From the NCBI GenBank assembly GCA_026119855.1, contig JAOWBW010000220.1, positions 302,828-366,827 on the forward strand: 64,000 nt of DNA, in the 5' to 3' direction. Shown piece after piece: positions 33,183-44,060 of this stretch (position 1 is the first letter of the stretch; each line of letters begins with the position of its first letter). The notes beneath the pieces are model-generated. The model was given only the letters and a program-made list of their open reading frames with translations, did no database searches and was not told the origin of the DNA. The translations under genes and the position numbers were made by a program. Origin of the DNA: Campanula takesimana (lineage: Eukaryota; Streptophyta; Magnoliopsida; Asterales; Campanulaceae).

Positions 33183-35887
33183 CTAATCTGAGTCCGGATA
33201 AGGGTCCTCCAGAGGCGAATGAACCCTCTCCAAAGGACGAGGCGGGTACATGCTGGGGTCAAAGAAGAAAATGGACTCTGCCATGCTTGAGCCTTCACCC
33301 GAAGAGGATTGGCCCGGGAAGAAGGAAGGAGGAATCTGGGAATGAGGACTGGGATACCTGTCCAGCAGGGGGTCCACACGCTCTAAAGCCAAATGGGCAA
33401 ACGGGTCCGGAGCAATCTCGTGGGAGCCGGGATCACGAAGCGAGTCCCGAAAGGCCTCCAAATCAGCCCCGCCTAAGGTGTGGCGATGGACAAAAGATGG
33501 GGGTAGCTCCACGCTCGAAGCTCGTCGGAAAGACCTCTCCCCACCACTCACCGAATTTCTGCCCGGCGCGAATCGTGATTCAGTCCGAGGCCCCTTGGAA
33601 GAGCGACCAACAAACCTCTTGAGCCACCTTTTGGCCCGCTTCATGAGGGAAGGTTTCTCCAACAAAGCTCGCGCAGCGACCTGCACATGAAAGTGAAATT
33701 GCTCAGTGAAAAGGAACAGGGGTATGTGATAAGTGTGCGCAAAGGGAATGAATGAAAGCATACCACGCCCCCGGAAGCATCCTCAGGAGAGGCCCCCTCT
33801 CCCACCACGGATATGGCCACCATGTGGACCCGGCCATCTGAGTATATATATGAGAAGTCCTGCCACATCGGAGGAACCACCCCAGAAGCCACTACCTGCG
33901 GTGATCTTAGCCTCCGGGCCACGAAACGCCCGTATGGCCCATCGGTAATAAAATGGGATGCATCCGCCCTCATGAGGTAGGGGTCGCCCCCTCGGTCTGC
34001 TACAAACATGGTGTCAGGAGGGTCGACAGGAGCCCTCTGCATGAGACCGAGCCCGTGCTGCCAGAGCACCCTCTCTCCCAAGTAAAAGGCCTCTCCCCGG
34101 AACCCCACGAGCAGTCTCCTCTCCCGGGTTACCCGCAGAGCATCAGACGGGTCAATGCCTAGCCTTTTCCCCTCATACCTAGACCAAGGAAAAAGGTTAA
34201 GCTCAGCCGGCATAGCCCCCCTTAGCACTGCCCTGACATCGGCATGACGGACGGAGACTCGTCCCTTGGATCCCCTCTTCTTTCGGGCCTCTCGAGCCCA
34301 GCAGATCATGGCCGGGAATGTGATAGCGGGATCAATGGTCAGCTCCCATGGATAGCCACCAAAGATCTCGTAGTACCAAGCCTGAAAGGAAAAGGCCAAA
34401 AATCATTAAGGCGCCGAAAACCGAAAAGGTGAATGAGAAGGAGAAAACAGAAAAATAGGGAGGGAAAAGAATGTACCTCCAAGGCGAACTGGAAACAAGC
34501 CAAGGATTTGCTCGCTTTCCGGCTGAATTTATCGAGCTCCATGTACAACTCAGCCAACCCGGCTTCACCCCAAGCAATACTCTGGACGATCTCGGGAGTG
34601 GACAGTGATCCCAATAGGGGGAACATACATGTGGTATCGGCATTAGCAAAGAGGGTGTTGCTGAGAAGGAGCCACACGTAAGCTCGCCCGAGCTGCTCCG
34701 CTGTCATCAAACCCGCCAAATACTCCGGAATTCTGGCCCGAATGGCCCGGTCAACATCCTGCACCAGGATCCCCAAGCCCTTGGTAAGGCCCGAGAAGCC
34801 AATAAGTGCCTCGATATCCGTGGCCGAGAGCCGGTCAGCCTAGATAACTGGACGACCACCAAAGGAGAGCCCGGTAATGGCAGAAAAGTCTGCGGGAGTC
34901 ACGGTCACCTCCCCCCAGCTCAAATGAAAGGTGTGGGTCGTATCCCACCAATGCTCGCCCAAGGCAGAGATGAGTCCCAGGCTCCTGTTAGTGCTAACCT
35001 GCTGGCCTACAGCATGGATGAATGGCACCAAACCGGTACGCTCTACCCACTCTCTCGGACCAGGCCCATCGCCAATTGCCTCGGGCAGGGCCTCCCACAA
35101 GGAACAGCACATGTCGGGAGATCCTCGAGATTTGGGATCACCGCCCTGCAGGTAAACACATCAAGGTATGAATAACACAGTTTTAAGATATGATGAATGA
35201 ATCATACAAATAAATGTGATTTTACCCTTTTTCAAATTGTGTTGGGCATTTGAGGGTGTGTCTTGTGAAAAAAATGTGATTTTACCCTTTTAAACTGCAT
35301 TGGGCGTTTAAGGGTGTGTTACTTATGAAACGGATGTGTGAGGATTTGTTCAAAAGGATTTCCCCCTGTCCCAAAGAACGAAATTCGTCCCCATTTTGAG
35401 ACTTAGTGTCCCGAATTTCCACAAACATGCAACGACTTATCCTAGGAAATGCTAGCATGTACTTGAATGTGTCAAAATGACTAGTCGAACCTAAGGTACA
35501 AGTCCTTTATGCACAAAATTACGGGCAATATACTTTGACTTCGGAAAGTATAGCTAGGCATGACCCATCGAGAAAACGAACACATGCCCACAATCTTGAC
35601 AATCCCAATTCCATCATGATGGTACCAATTTCACAAAATGCACCAAGAAGCACAAAATGCCCAAATTGCATAAACATGAACCCTAGGACTAGGGGATGCA
35701 AAAAATGGACAAAGATCGAGTGGGGAAGAAGACTTACCACTCGGTCATGGCATAAATGAGCGTTAGGGGACTTATAGAACCCCGCTTCCACGTCATTAAG
35801 GGCAATGGTGTAGCCCCGAAAATTGCGGACCATGTCGAGCCGCTTGTCCGCCCCTCTCGGGTAGCCCCTTCGCGCCCGAGCATCCAT
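33183..35887 (-). pseudogene. Antisense gene of Gy-B: Plant Mobile Domain (PMD) protein, four exons, one premature stop
   Basis: Four exons on the minus strand join in frame with GT-AG introns, all in phase 0: 35738-35887, 34477-35145, 33764-34381 and 33183-33680 (1935 bp, 645 codons with the stop). Exon 2 has the PMD (PF10536-like) signature: GLVPFIHAVGQQV, LISALGEHWW, then THTFHLSWGEVTVTPADF and AITGLSFGG. Exon 3 carries conserved-looking WYYEIFGGYPWELTIDPA and QDFSYIYSDGRVHMVA. Exon 4 is Arg/Ser/Pro-rich and probably disordered. The only visible break is an in-frame TAG at 34840-34842, in a context that fits CAG to TAG. PMD proteins occur in host genes (MAIN/MAIL family) and in transposons, including Tat antisense ORFs. 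No clear TATA box was found upstream of 35887. Confidence 0.85.
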
Positions 35888-36687
35888 AAGTGAATCTTGA
35901 AAGATTTGGAGAACGAAATCCGGAGAATTTTGATGATTTTCCCTTTCGAAATCGCCTCTCTATCTAGGATTTTCGACTTGGATTTTGAAAAATGCAGCAA
36001 CCATCCGTATGGCTGTTGTTTTGAAAAAGAAGGAGACGCCTTCCTAAGCCATACGGCTGGTTTGGGCGAGAAAGAATCTCAGTCCACAATTTACATTCTG
36101 GCCCTTGACGCCTTGAATATGGTTCCCCTTAAGTTTCCAAAATAGAACTTAGGCCCCCGACCTTTGGAAAATGTCTAAAATGCCCCTTTTGGCTCATGCA
36201 ATTTGCTTTGAACCTAGAAAATTAATTAGGTTCCCACTAAAAATGTGTCCGGGCAGTCCATAGATGGACGTAAGACCAGCTTTGTTGAAATTAACCCGGC
36301 CATGCTTTGTAAGCCTAGGTTAAGAATGTGATTTAGCCCGGCCGTACTTCGTAAGCCCAGGTTAACAGGTTAAAAATATGAAAAGAAAATTGGCCGTCCC
36401 TGACGTAAGCCCAGTTAATAATTGACCAAAAGAGAGTCAAAGCCCGACTTTGACTCATTGAGAGTCAAATTGAATGTCCAAGAAAATTGGCCATCCCTGA
36501 CGTAAGCCCAGTCAAAAATTATTTGATTGAACAAAAGAGAGTCAAATCCCGACTTCGACCAAATGAGTGTCGAGAAAATCCCTCCGGTTGACCAAAGGAG
36601 AGTCAAGCCACAACTTTGACTCGTTGAGAGTCAAATTTAATGCCGATGACATTGGTCGTCCCTGACGTAAGCCCAGCAAAGATAAAT
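35888..36687. other. Spacer with dispersed short repeats between the PMD gene and tandem array A
   Basis: Non-coding. It contains four recurrences (about 36390, 36486, 36655 and one after array A, about 37283) of a CCNTCCCTGACGTAAGCCCA-type or closely similar word. It also has repeated GAGAGTCAAA/TTTGACTC inverted words at 36425-36630, which look like ancestors of array B units. Confidence 0.6.
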
Positions 36688-37250
36688 ATTAGGTCCCCCA
36701 AGCGACCGTTGTGAGATAAAAATAGGTCCCCCGAGCGACCATTGTGAGATAAAATTAGGTCCCCCGAGCGACCGTCTTGAGATAAAACTAGGTCCCCCGA
36801 GCGACCGTTGTGAAACGAAGATTAGGTCCCCCGAGCGACCGTCTTGAAATAAGTATTAGGTCCCCCGAGCGACCGCTGTGAGATAAAATTAGGTCCCCCG
36901 AGCGACCGTCTTGAGATAAAACTAGGTCCCCCGAGCGACCGTTATGAAACGAAGATTAGGTCCCCCGAGCGACCGTCTTGAGATAAAAATTAGGTCCCCC
37001 GAGCGACCACTTTGAAATAAGTATTAGGTCCCCTGAGCGACCATTATGAGATAAAATTAGGTCCCCCGAGTGACCGCCTTGAGATAAAACGTCCCCAGAG
37101 CGACCATTGTGAAATGAAAATTAGGTCCCCCGAGCGACCGTCTTGAGATGAGAGTTAGGTCCCCCGAGCGACCGTTTTGAAATTAGAATTAGGTCCCCCA
37201 GAGTGGCCCCGTGAAAAGCAAAATCTAGGCCCCCCGGATGGCCCATCTTG
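36688..37250. repeat. Tandem array A: about 17 units of 32-34 bp
   Basis: The unit is AGGTCCCCCGAGCGACC plus a variable half such as GTCTTGAGATAAAACT, GTTGTGAAACGAAGATT or GTCTTGAAATAAGTATT. The variants recur in order, so blocks of four to five units form a higher-order repeat (units 2-5 resemble 6-10). The last two units decay (GGATGGCCC). Confidence 0.92.
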
Positions 37251-37299
37251 AGAAAAGAAAAAACTTAGAATGAGAAGGGCAGTCCTTGACGTAAGCCCA

Positions 37300-37800
37300 T
37301 GATTAACCTTGCCTCTGACCAAATGAGTGTCACGCCTGAGTCTTTGCCTCTGACCAAACCTCTGACCAAATGAGTGTCACGCCCGAGTCCTCGCCTCTGA
37401 CTGAATGATTGTCACGCCCAAACCTTGCCTCTGACCAAGTGAGTGTCACGCCCGAACCTTGCCTCTGACCAAATGAGTGTCACGCCCGAGTCCTCGCCTC
37501 TGACCAAATGAGTGTCACGCCCAAACCTCGCCTCTGACCAAACGAGTGTCACGCCCAAACCTTGCCTCTGACCAAGTGAGTGTCACGCCCGAACCTTGCC
37601 TCTGACCAAATGAGTGTCACGCCCGAGTCTTTGCCTCTGACCAAATGAGTGTCACGCCCGAGTCTTTGCCTCTGACCGAACGAGTGTTACGCCCGAGTCT
37701 TCTCCTCTGACCAAGTAAGTGTCATGCCCGAGTCCCCGCCTCTGACCAAGTGAGTGTCATGCCCGAGTTCCCGCCTATGACCAAAGGAGAGTCACGCCCG
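37300..37800. repeat. Tandem array B: about 14 units of 34 bp
   Basis: The unit is GCCTCTGACCAAATGAGTG, then TCACGCCCGAGTCTTT or a variant (CCCAAACCTT, CCGAACCTT). The units abut directly, with no unique spacers. One partial unit lies near 37355. Confidence 0.92.
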
Positions 37801-38112
37801 TTCCTTAGGAAAGGATGAAAAATATCCACCTAAGTCCCAAAGGTTTGAGACACCAAGTTCTCCGCCCGACCTTGAATGGTCACCCTTAGGCTTAAGACGC
37901 TAAGTTCTCCATTTGACCTCGACGGTCGCCTATAGGTTTGAGTAGCCTTAAAATCTCTTACCCTTTTCGAACTACGATAGGCTTGATTCCCTCGAATAGG
38001 GATACGTAGGAATCCTATACCACTAGGTCCAGCCATAGAACAAATCGGCTATGCCGTCGTCCCATCAGATTGGGATGCATTTATCGACAACCCCGCTTTC
38101 TTCAAAAGCGAC

Positions 38113-38127
38113 ATTGCCGAGGGGCTC
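38113..38127 (+). other. Gy-B polypurine tract
   Basis: ATTGCCGAGGGGCTC directly precedes the 3' LTR. Its GAGGGG core is the likely plus-strand primer. Confidence 0.6.
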
Positions 38128-39667
38128 TGTAAGTACCCCAATCTGAAATCGACCTACTTTAGAGGAATTCTTGGTGGCATCGAGGGATAAACCAATGGGC
38201 CAGGACCTCACTAAGATAAACCTGATATTCCAGGACTGAACTGGAATTAAACTTGGAAAAATCCAGAAGCTCGCCAAGTCGAGTCGTACGGATGGTTTGG
38301 GCACATGAGGTCCCTAGCCGTACGGCTACTTTGGGCACCCTCAGCCTCTATAAATTGAACCCCATGCTGATCATTTCAAGGGGGGAGAAACAACATAAGA
38401 GAGATTACTCTGTCAAAATCACTGCAGTAGTGTGAGAGGAGTGAAACAAAGAGTGAAAGAGAGAAAGGAAGATTGGCTAAACCAAAATAAGTAAAGCCAC
38501 CTTCTCCCCCTCCCTTCTCTTCATCTATAACTCTATTTTATCTTTAATCTTTGTTTAAGTTATGTTAATCTTTATATTACTTGTAAGACTTGTCCATTCA
38601 AGCACTTTTACATTTATGCAAGACTTGTCCATTCAAGCAACTTTACATTTATGCAAGACTTGTCCATTCAAGCAAATATACATATATTACTCTACATATT
38701 TCTCTTGTCCAAGCCATGAGGTGATCCAAGGTGCCCTCCATGCCTTGTGTGGAAGAGGTTCAAACCTAGATGATCATGGATTGTTGATTGTCATTTACAT
38801 TCTTGTCTAGTTGGAATGATGCTTTTGTTGGTAATAATGATCATTTGGATGATAAAGCCTCCATCTTTATCATCCAACATTGGTCTAGCTCTAAAGTCCC
38901 CTTTGGGGCCATAAAGATTTAATCTTTATGTGTTGATTTGACTCTTTGAAGGTTAATAAGTCATAAAAATGCCATCTTGGGGATAAACCTTCAATCTTTA
39001 ATCACCAAATGGTCAATTTGGCCCAAAGGACATGTTCATCAACTTTTCTCAATTTTCTCCCATGATTGCTTATGATCACACCCAAATACTTGTTTTGGGG
39101 ACTAAGTGATGATCATTTAGCATAGGAATGTTGTATTTAAATTTATAAAGTATTTTAAACAAACTGGAATCAAAACAGTTCTGTCCAGTTTCAACAGAAT
39201 GTTCTGTTTCTGCTCTGAAACTGGACGGTTCTTGACTGAACTGTAAAATCCCAGGAAACGGCCTGTACATCCGTACGGCTATGTTGGGAATAGGGGGCAA
39301 AATGTCTGTTTTGCCCTCTGATCCCTATTTTCTTAATAAACAGACCCTTTCAGTTAAGTTTCTCCAAATAAAACCAATAACAGAAACTTTTCCGTTAAAT
39401 ACACACACACACACATGCACATTTTCAAACTAACAAGGGAGACTCGGTTCTTTCCGAGGTACTTTGGGTGAACCGCAAATATGTTCTTCCCAAAGTGTAA
39501 CCTGACCTCCGAACTCACATTCTCTAACCATTTTCATTTGTTTGGTTTAAAATTAACAAATGTGGCGACTCCGTTTCTTTTTCGTTAGGAAAGTTACCCG
39601 TGTTTGGCATTTCTTCCTCGTGCGAAACCCGCTTGTTTTCACCCCGCCGAGGGACGGGATCCTTACA
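38128..39667 (+). repeat. Gy-B 3' LTR
   Basis: It is a 1540-bp copy of 26805-28345 with scattered substitutions. The TATA box is at about 38349-38355, and it ends in CTTACA before the target duplication GGTCT. Confidence 0.93.
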
Positions 39668-39672
39668 GGTCT

Positions 39673-39970
39673 TTAACTTGAATCCATATACGAAATGACT
39701 TGAAAAGTGAATTGTGTTTTTCTTTGATCTATCGGTTGCATCATAGTGTTTTCAACCCGAGTCAAACCGCCCAACTCTTTAACTATCAGTTTGGCTAAAA
39801 CCGCAAAACTCCGCTGTGCATTTTATCAATTCGGTTTAAGTGATTTAAACCGCAGTTGACCAAACTAATAAGTACTCGGTTGATTTTTAAGGGTATTTTA
39901 CGAAAAAGTTTGGACCGATATTCACCCCCCTCTAGCGGTTCTATACCCTTGTTGCCCTTTGGGACCAACA
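39673..39970 (+). repeat. Co-A left LTR, part 2
   Basis: It resumes the LTR after Gy-B and matches 63231-63543. It ends GGGACCAACA, preceded by the CACCCCCCTCTAG block typical of Sirevirus LTR ends. Confidence 0.92.
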
Positions 39971-39972
39971 AG

Positions 39973-39984
39973 TGGTATCAGAGC
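39973..39984 (+). other. Co-A primer binding site (tRNA-iMet type)
   Basis: TGGTATCAGAGC, two bases after the LTR, is the standard plant copia primer site complementary to initiator tRNA-Met. Confidence 0.95.
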
Positions 39985-40058
39985 ATATCCACCAAAAACT
40001 TGTTTTTTACAAGCTTAACCGCTTGGGTGCTGATCCAATAGCAAACACAAACACCCAT

Positions 40059-42549
40059 ATGATGCAAACATCCAATTCGAATCACTTACCGATTTTGGAT
40101 GAAGATAGTTTTATCTTTTGGAAATATAGGATGATGAAACACATGATTTCATGTGATCGTAGACTGTGAACTGCGGTTAAGGATGGACCATTTGTTCCTA
40201 TGAAAGCTAATCCTTGTGTAGGAACCGCAGGAGAAGAAGCTGAAATCAGGAAGTTGGAAAGTGAGTGGACTGAAGCAGACCGCATCAATGTGGATTTTGA
40301 TGGAAGAGCTATGTCCATGCTAGTGTCAGCTATTGACTTGAGGACTCATTCTAAGGTGCTTCACTGCACAACCGCAAAGGCTACCTGGGATGCTATAGTT
40401 GACTTTCTGGAAGGAGATTCAGATACCAAGAAGAACCGCCTTTATCAACAGAGAAGGCTCTTTGACTATTTTGTTAAAGATACTAAGGAATCTCTTAGAC
40501 AATGCTATGAGAGGTTTATTGATATTGTTAATGTTTGTTTTTCTCTTGGACATGTCTATTCTATTACAGATTTGAACATGAGATTCATGCAAGCACTTGG
40601 TAGCAAATGGCTGATCAAAACTACTAACATTGAAGACAACAAGGACTTGGAAGCTCTTGATCTTCGACACTTGTATGCCATGCTGAAGGTTTTTGAATTC
40701 AAGCTTGAAGAGGTCCATGAAACCGAAAGCAGATTTAAGACCCTCTCTCTAGCTGCATTCAACAATACCTTATCTCCTGTCTACAATCCAGACCATCATT
40801 AAGCCGCTCCTCACCTCCACTTGCAAACCGCTCCTCCTGACCAAAATGTTCCTAGATACAATCCTCAAACCGTACCTCCTGATTATTACCAGCAGTCTTA
40901 TCAATCCTATTCTCAATCACATGAACCATATCTTCAACCTCATCAATCTTATCAGCAGTCTCATCAATCCTATACTCCTCCTCAAAGTTCTTATTCTCAG
41001 AGTGTAGCATCTCAATCTTCATGCTCTAGTCAAGATGATTTTGATGACATGGATGATGAAGAATTTGCGTTGTATGTGAAGAAATACACCAAGTTCAGGA
41101 AGAACAATAGATCTCAATTTCCATCCCCCAAAGGACCTGCAAAGTTTGTCCCTCCAACCAGATTCAACAAAACCGTAGATCCTAAGAAAAGGGATGACCT
41201 GGTCTGTTATAAGTGCAGACAGCCAGGTCACTTTGCTTCAAGTTGTCCCAAAGCGCGATATGAAGCAGCGCCAATAAAGAAACCATTCAACAAGAAGTTT
41301 ATCAAAAGAAGAGGAATGGTAGCTGACCAAGGGGATCAACCGCTGACAAGGATGGGATCTGATTCAGATGACAGTGATGATGAAGATGAAGTGGCTAATC
41401 TTTGCCTCATGGGATTTGAAGAAAGAATTAAAATTGATGAAAGTCTTCCACTGCCAAATTAATAAATGAAGCCAGTTTCACCAAGGACTCCTGAGGCTAG
41501 ATCAAGCAAAGCTCCTACAACACCAAACTGCATTCCAGAGGTTCAAGCAGACCAACACCATGATGACCAGGTATTAGAACGTGCTAATATCATTTGTCAA
41601 CAACATACTGTGCTTAAAAGGGCATATAAACTAATGACTGCGGAACTTAAAGATTCCCAAAGAGAATACAAGTCCCACAAGGAGGAAATTGAGAAAATCA
41701 AGTTCCAAATTGCTGGGATATCATTAATTAAGGAAGAAAACCGCTATCTGAAGGATAGAGCTGAGGCACTTCTCACCCAAATCCATGAGCTTACTGTACA
41801 AAGGGATGACCTTCAAAAAGTGACCGATGTATGGACTAAGTCTGGTGTCACCGTAGAACAAATCCTAAATTCACAAATTCGTACTTCGGATAAAAGTGGA
41901 TTGGGGTTTAAAACCGATGATGGGTGTAAGTGTCCTTGTCTTTGTGCCGAAGGTGGTGTGAAACCAACTGAACAAACCAAAGAAATTCCTAAGGTTAATC
42001 ATGCTGGTAGAAAGGGCCCAAAACAAGAAATTAAGAAGCAAAATTATTTCTTTGAGTATCCTAAAAACCAGACTGGGAGAGATTCAAAGTGAAAAGAGAA
42101 ATCCACAGCGGCTGAGGCAACCAAGAAAGTATTGAGTGATGAAACCGCTCCTATTCGGTTTAAGGAAATTCCTATCATATTTCCTAAAGCCGCAACTAAG
42201 AGGAAGGTTGAGCTCAAGAAGGTAATATTTGTTAAAGCCAAAACCGCTGACCCAGTTAAACATGAGAAACCTAAGGTCAGTAAAGGGTTTGTAAAACCGC
42301 AATCTTCAACCGGTCTAATTCATTGTGTCATTTATGCTGATTATGGTCATAGTGCTGGTCATTGTCATTTAAGGTTCACACCCAATGCCAAGGGACGTAA
42401 AATCCTAAGGTCAAACAGGTGTGGGTCCCAAAAAGCTGCTAACCCTAGGACCCAAAAGAATAAGGGGGACCAAAATCTTAAATGTTTATTTTTCAGATCT
42501 TATGCTTTATGACTGGAACCGCAAAGAAGAATAAGGATCTTTGGTACTT
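40059..42549 (+). pseudogene. Co-A gag with coiled-coil extension, up to the protease (nonsense codons; cut by Co-B)
   Basis: A single reading frame runs from ATGATG at 40059 through about 42512, with in-frame stops at 40167 (TGA), 40800 (TAA), 41460 (TAA) and 42090 (TGA) and no frameshift. It contains a copia gag domain (FWKYRMMKHMI, LDLRHLYAMLKVFEFKLEE), a Gln/Ser/Tyr-rich linker (40821-41030), a CCHC knuckle CYKCRQPGHFASSC at 41205, an acidic stretch (SDSDDSDDEDE), a coiled coil (about 41570-41830), and a second, degenerate knuckle CVIYADYGHSAGHC near 42330. The frame then reaches the protease flank (DLWYLD), where Co-B is inserted after base 42554. Large gags of this kind are typical of Sireviruses. 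Confidence 0.9.
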
Positions 42550-42554
42550 GGATA

Positions 42555-44047
42555 TGTTGGTAGTGGTGCCCTAGGCACGTTTAATAAACGTTGTAATTGT
42601 TATCATTTATTTCATATCAATAAAGAGATGTTTTGATTATTATTGTTGTTCATGTTTACTTATAATAATCCCCGTCCCTAGTACTTGTTAAACACTAGTA
42701 TAAAGGCTAAATGGTCATGGGATGATCATGTTAGATTTATGGGTACTTGTTTCGAACAAGGTACTGGACATGACCCGCTCTATGAGATTTATGTCATGGT
42801 CTATGTCGTACATATATCTCATATTAGTTATGTCATTTGAATCCTTAGACATGAAGTTATTATAGTCTTCCACTCGATGAACATTATGTTTGACATATTC
42901 AAACGCTGCCTTAACACGGTAGTTATAAAGGGTATGATTGGCATAATCGGAATCCCGTTGGGAAGAATAATAAGCTAAATGGATTTTTCCCTCCTCGGAG
43001 AGATGTCAAGCTTGGGCCTCTCGTAGGAATGATGTTGATGAAATGTTCGGCCGGACTCAAATGAATTGATCGGATCAATGTCATTTGGATTATCAACATA
43101 TTCGGAATCGAGAAAGTATTGAACAAAACAAGTTGACTGTTTGACCATGACTTGTGTTCAATGACATCGTGGACAAAGGGATTGTGACATATTCTAAAGG
43201 AATGCGAACTTGTATCTAGTTATACTATTTGGGTAGGTATGACGGTTTGCTAGAACCTAATCATATCTTATGGGATCATGTTTGAGCTCATTGCCAACTT
43301 AGTATAATCCTAGAGGGTCACACACAATAGAACGAATCTTTAAAAGGAACTATATTGGAATTTTTGGAAATACTGGACATTCTGAAGAGTGGGCGACCGC
43401 ACAGTATTGACTGGGCGGCCGCACACTTAGGACAGTTTTGTACCAGTTTTGCTTCAGATAGTTGTGCGACCGCACAGAGGGTTTTGGGCGGCCGCACAGT
43501 GCTGTCGGGTGGCAGATTCCTAATTTGATTTGGAAACGAATTTTGGAAGGATTTTGACACAAGTTTCCTATTTGGAATAGGTCATACTTGTGTATAAAAG
43601 ACCAAATTCGGCCAGTACTCTAAGCCAATGATTTTGTGAAGTCTCGAATAGTTTGAGAGAGGGTTTATTTTGTTCCAAGACATTCTTGGTTGAGGAACAA
43701 AATAATACACAAAATAAATTCCATATAGTTCTTTTGATTGTGAAAAAGTGTTTCACAATTTGGTCTAGCAACCAAGATCAAGAAGTTGCTTGATATTCGT
43801 TCGAAGTGTGGATACCGCTAGAGGGTGAAAATCATCATCTTCAAAGTTCGTGTTCAAGCTTTGTGATCGTGATCAAGTCTTCAAACCTCAACCAAAGACC
43901 AAGAGAATTTGATAGCCATCAAGGGTTAGTTTATTCCTTCATTCTTATGTTGTATTTGATTTAATCATATGAACGGATCCATGGCTTTGGGTTTCTTAAA
44001 ATTTTAAATGCTAAATTCCGCTGCGCATGTTACTTGGAAACCCAACA
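42555..44047 (+). repeat. Co-B 5' LTR
   Basis: The TATA box GTATAAAAG is at 43592-43600. Four GC-rich GGGCGRCCGCAC-type motifs lie at 43391-43497, upstream of the TATA box. It is followed by the PBS TGGTATCAGAGC at 44049-44060. Confidence 0.95.
43391..43497. repeat. GC-rich GGGCGRCCGCAC motif cluster (four copies) in the Co-B LTR
   Basis: Motifs start at 43391 (GGGCGACCGCAC), 43413 (GGGCGGCCGCAC), 43464 (GTGCGACCGCAC) and 43486 (GGGCGGCCGCAC). GACC and GGCC forms alternate in pairs 22 bp apart. The same cluster recurs at 50401-50507 and, with other spacing, at 44352-44425. Confidence 0.9.
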
Positions 44048-44048
44048 G

Positions 44049-44060
44049 TGGTATCAGAGC
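44049..44060 (+). other. Co-B primer binding site (tRNA-iMet type)
   Basis: TGGTATCAGAGC lies one base after the LTR end. Confidence 0.95.

Larger units (their letters stand above)
26805..39667 (+). mobile_element. Gy-B: pol-less Tat/Ogre-like Ty3/gypsy element inserted in the Co-A left LTR
   Basis: LTRs 26805-28345 (1541 bp) and 38128-39667 (1540 bp), ends TGTAAG...CTTACA, target duplication GGTCT at 26800-26804 and 39668-39672. Internal region of 9.8 kb: PBS, long leader, a gag-like frame (30175-30957), no recognisable protease, RT, RNase H or integrase, an antisense Plant Mobile Domain gene (33183-35887), two tandem arrays, PPT, 3' LTR. The antisense gene, the repeats before the 3' LTR, the gag knuckle type and the PBS all fit the Tat/Ogre lineage. 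Without pol it must have moved with enzymes supplied in trans (inference). Confidence 0.93.

Noticed and set aside
36688..37800. Regular direct repeats that could suggest a CRISPR array
   Set aside because: The units abut with no unique spacers, the variable halves are themselves repeated, and the DNA is plant nuclear retroelement sequence.
43318..43562. Minus-strand ORFs present twice (again at 50328-50572)
   Set aside because: They are duplicated only because they lie in the two Co-B LTRs; the translation follows the GC-rich motif cluster and is not gene-like.
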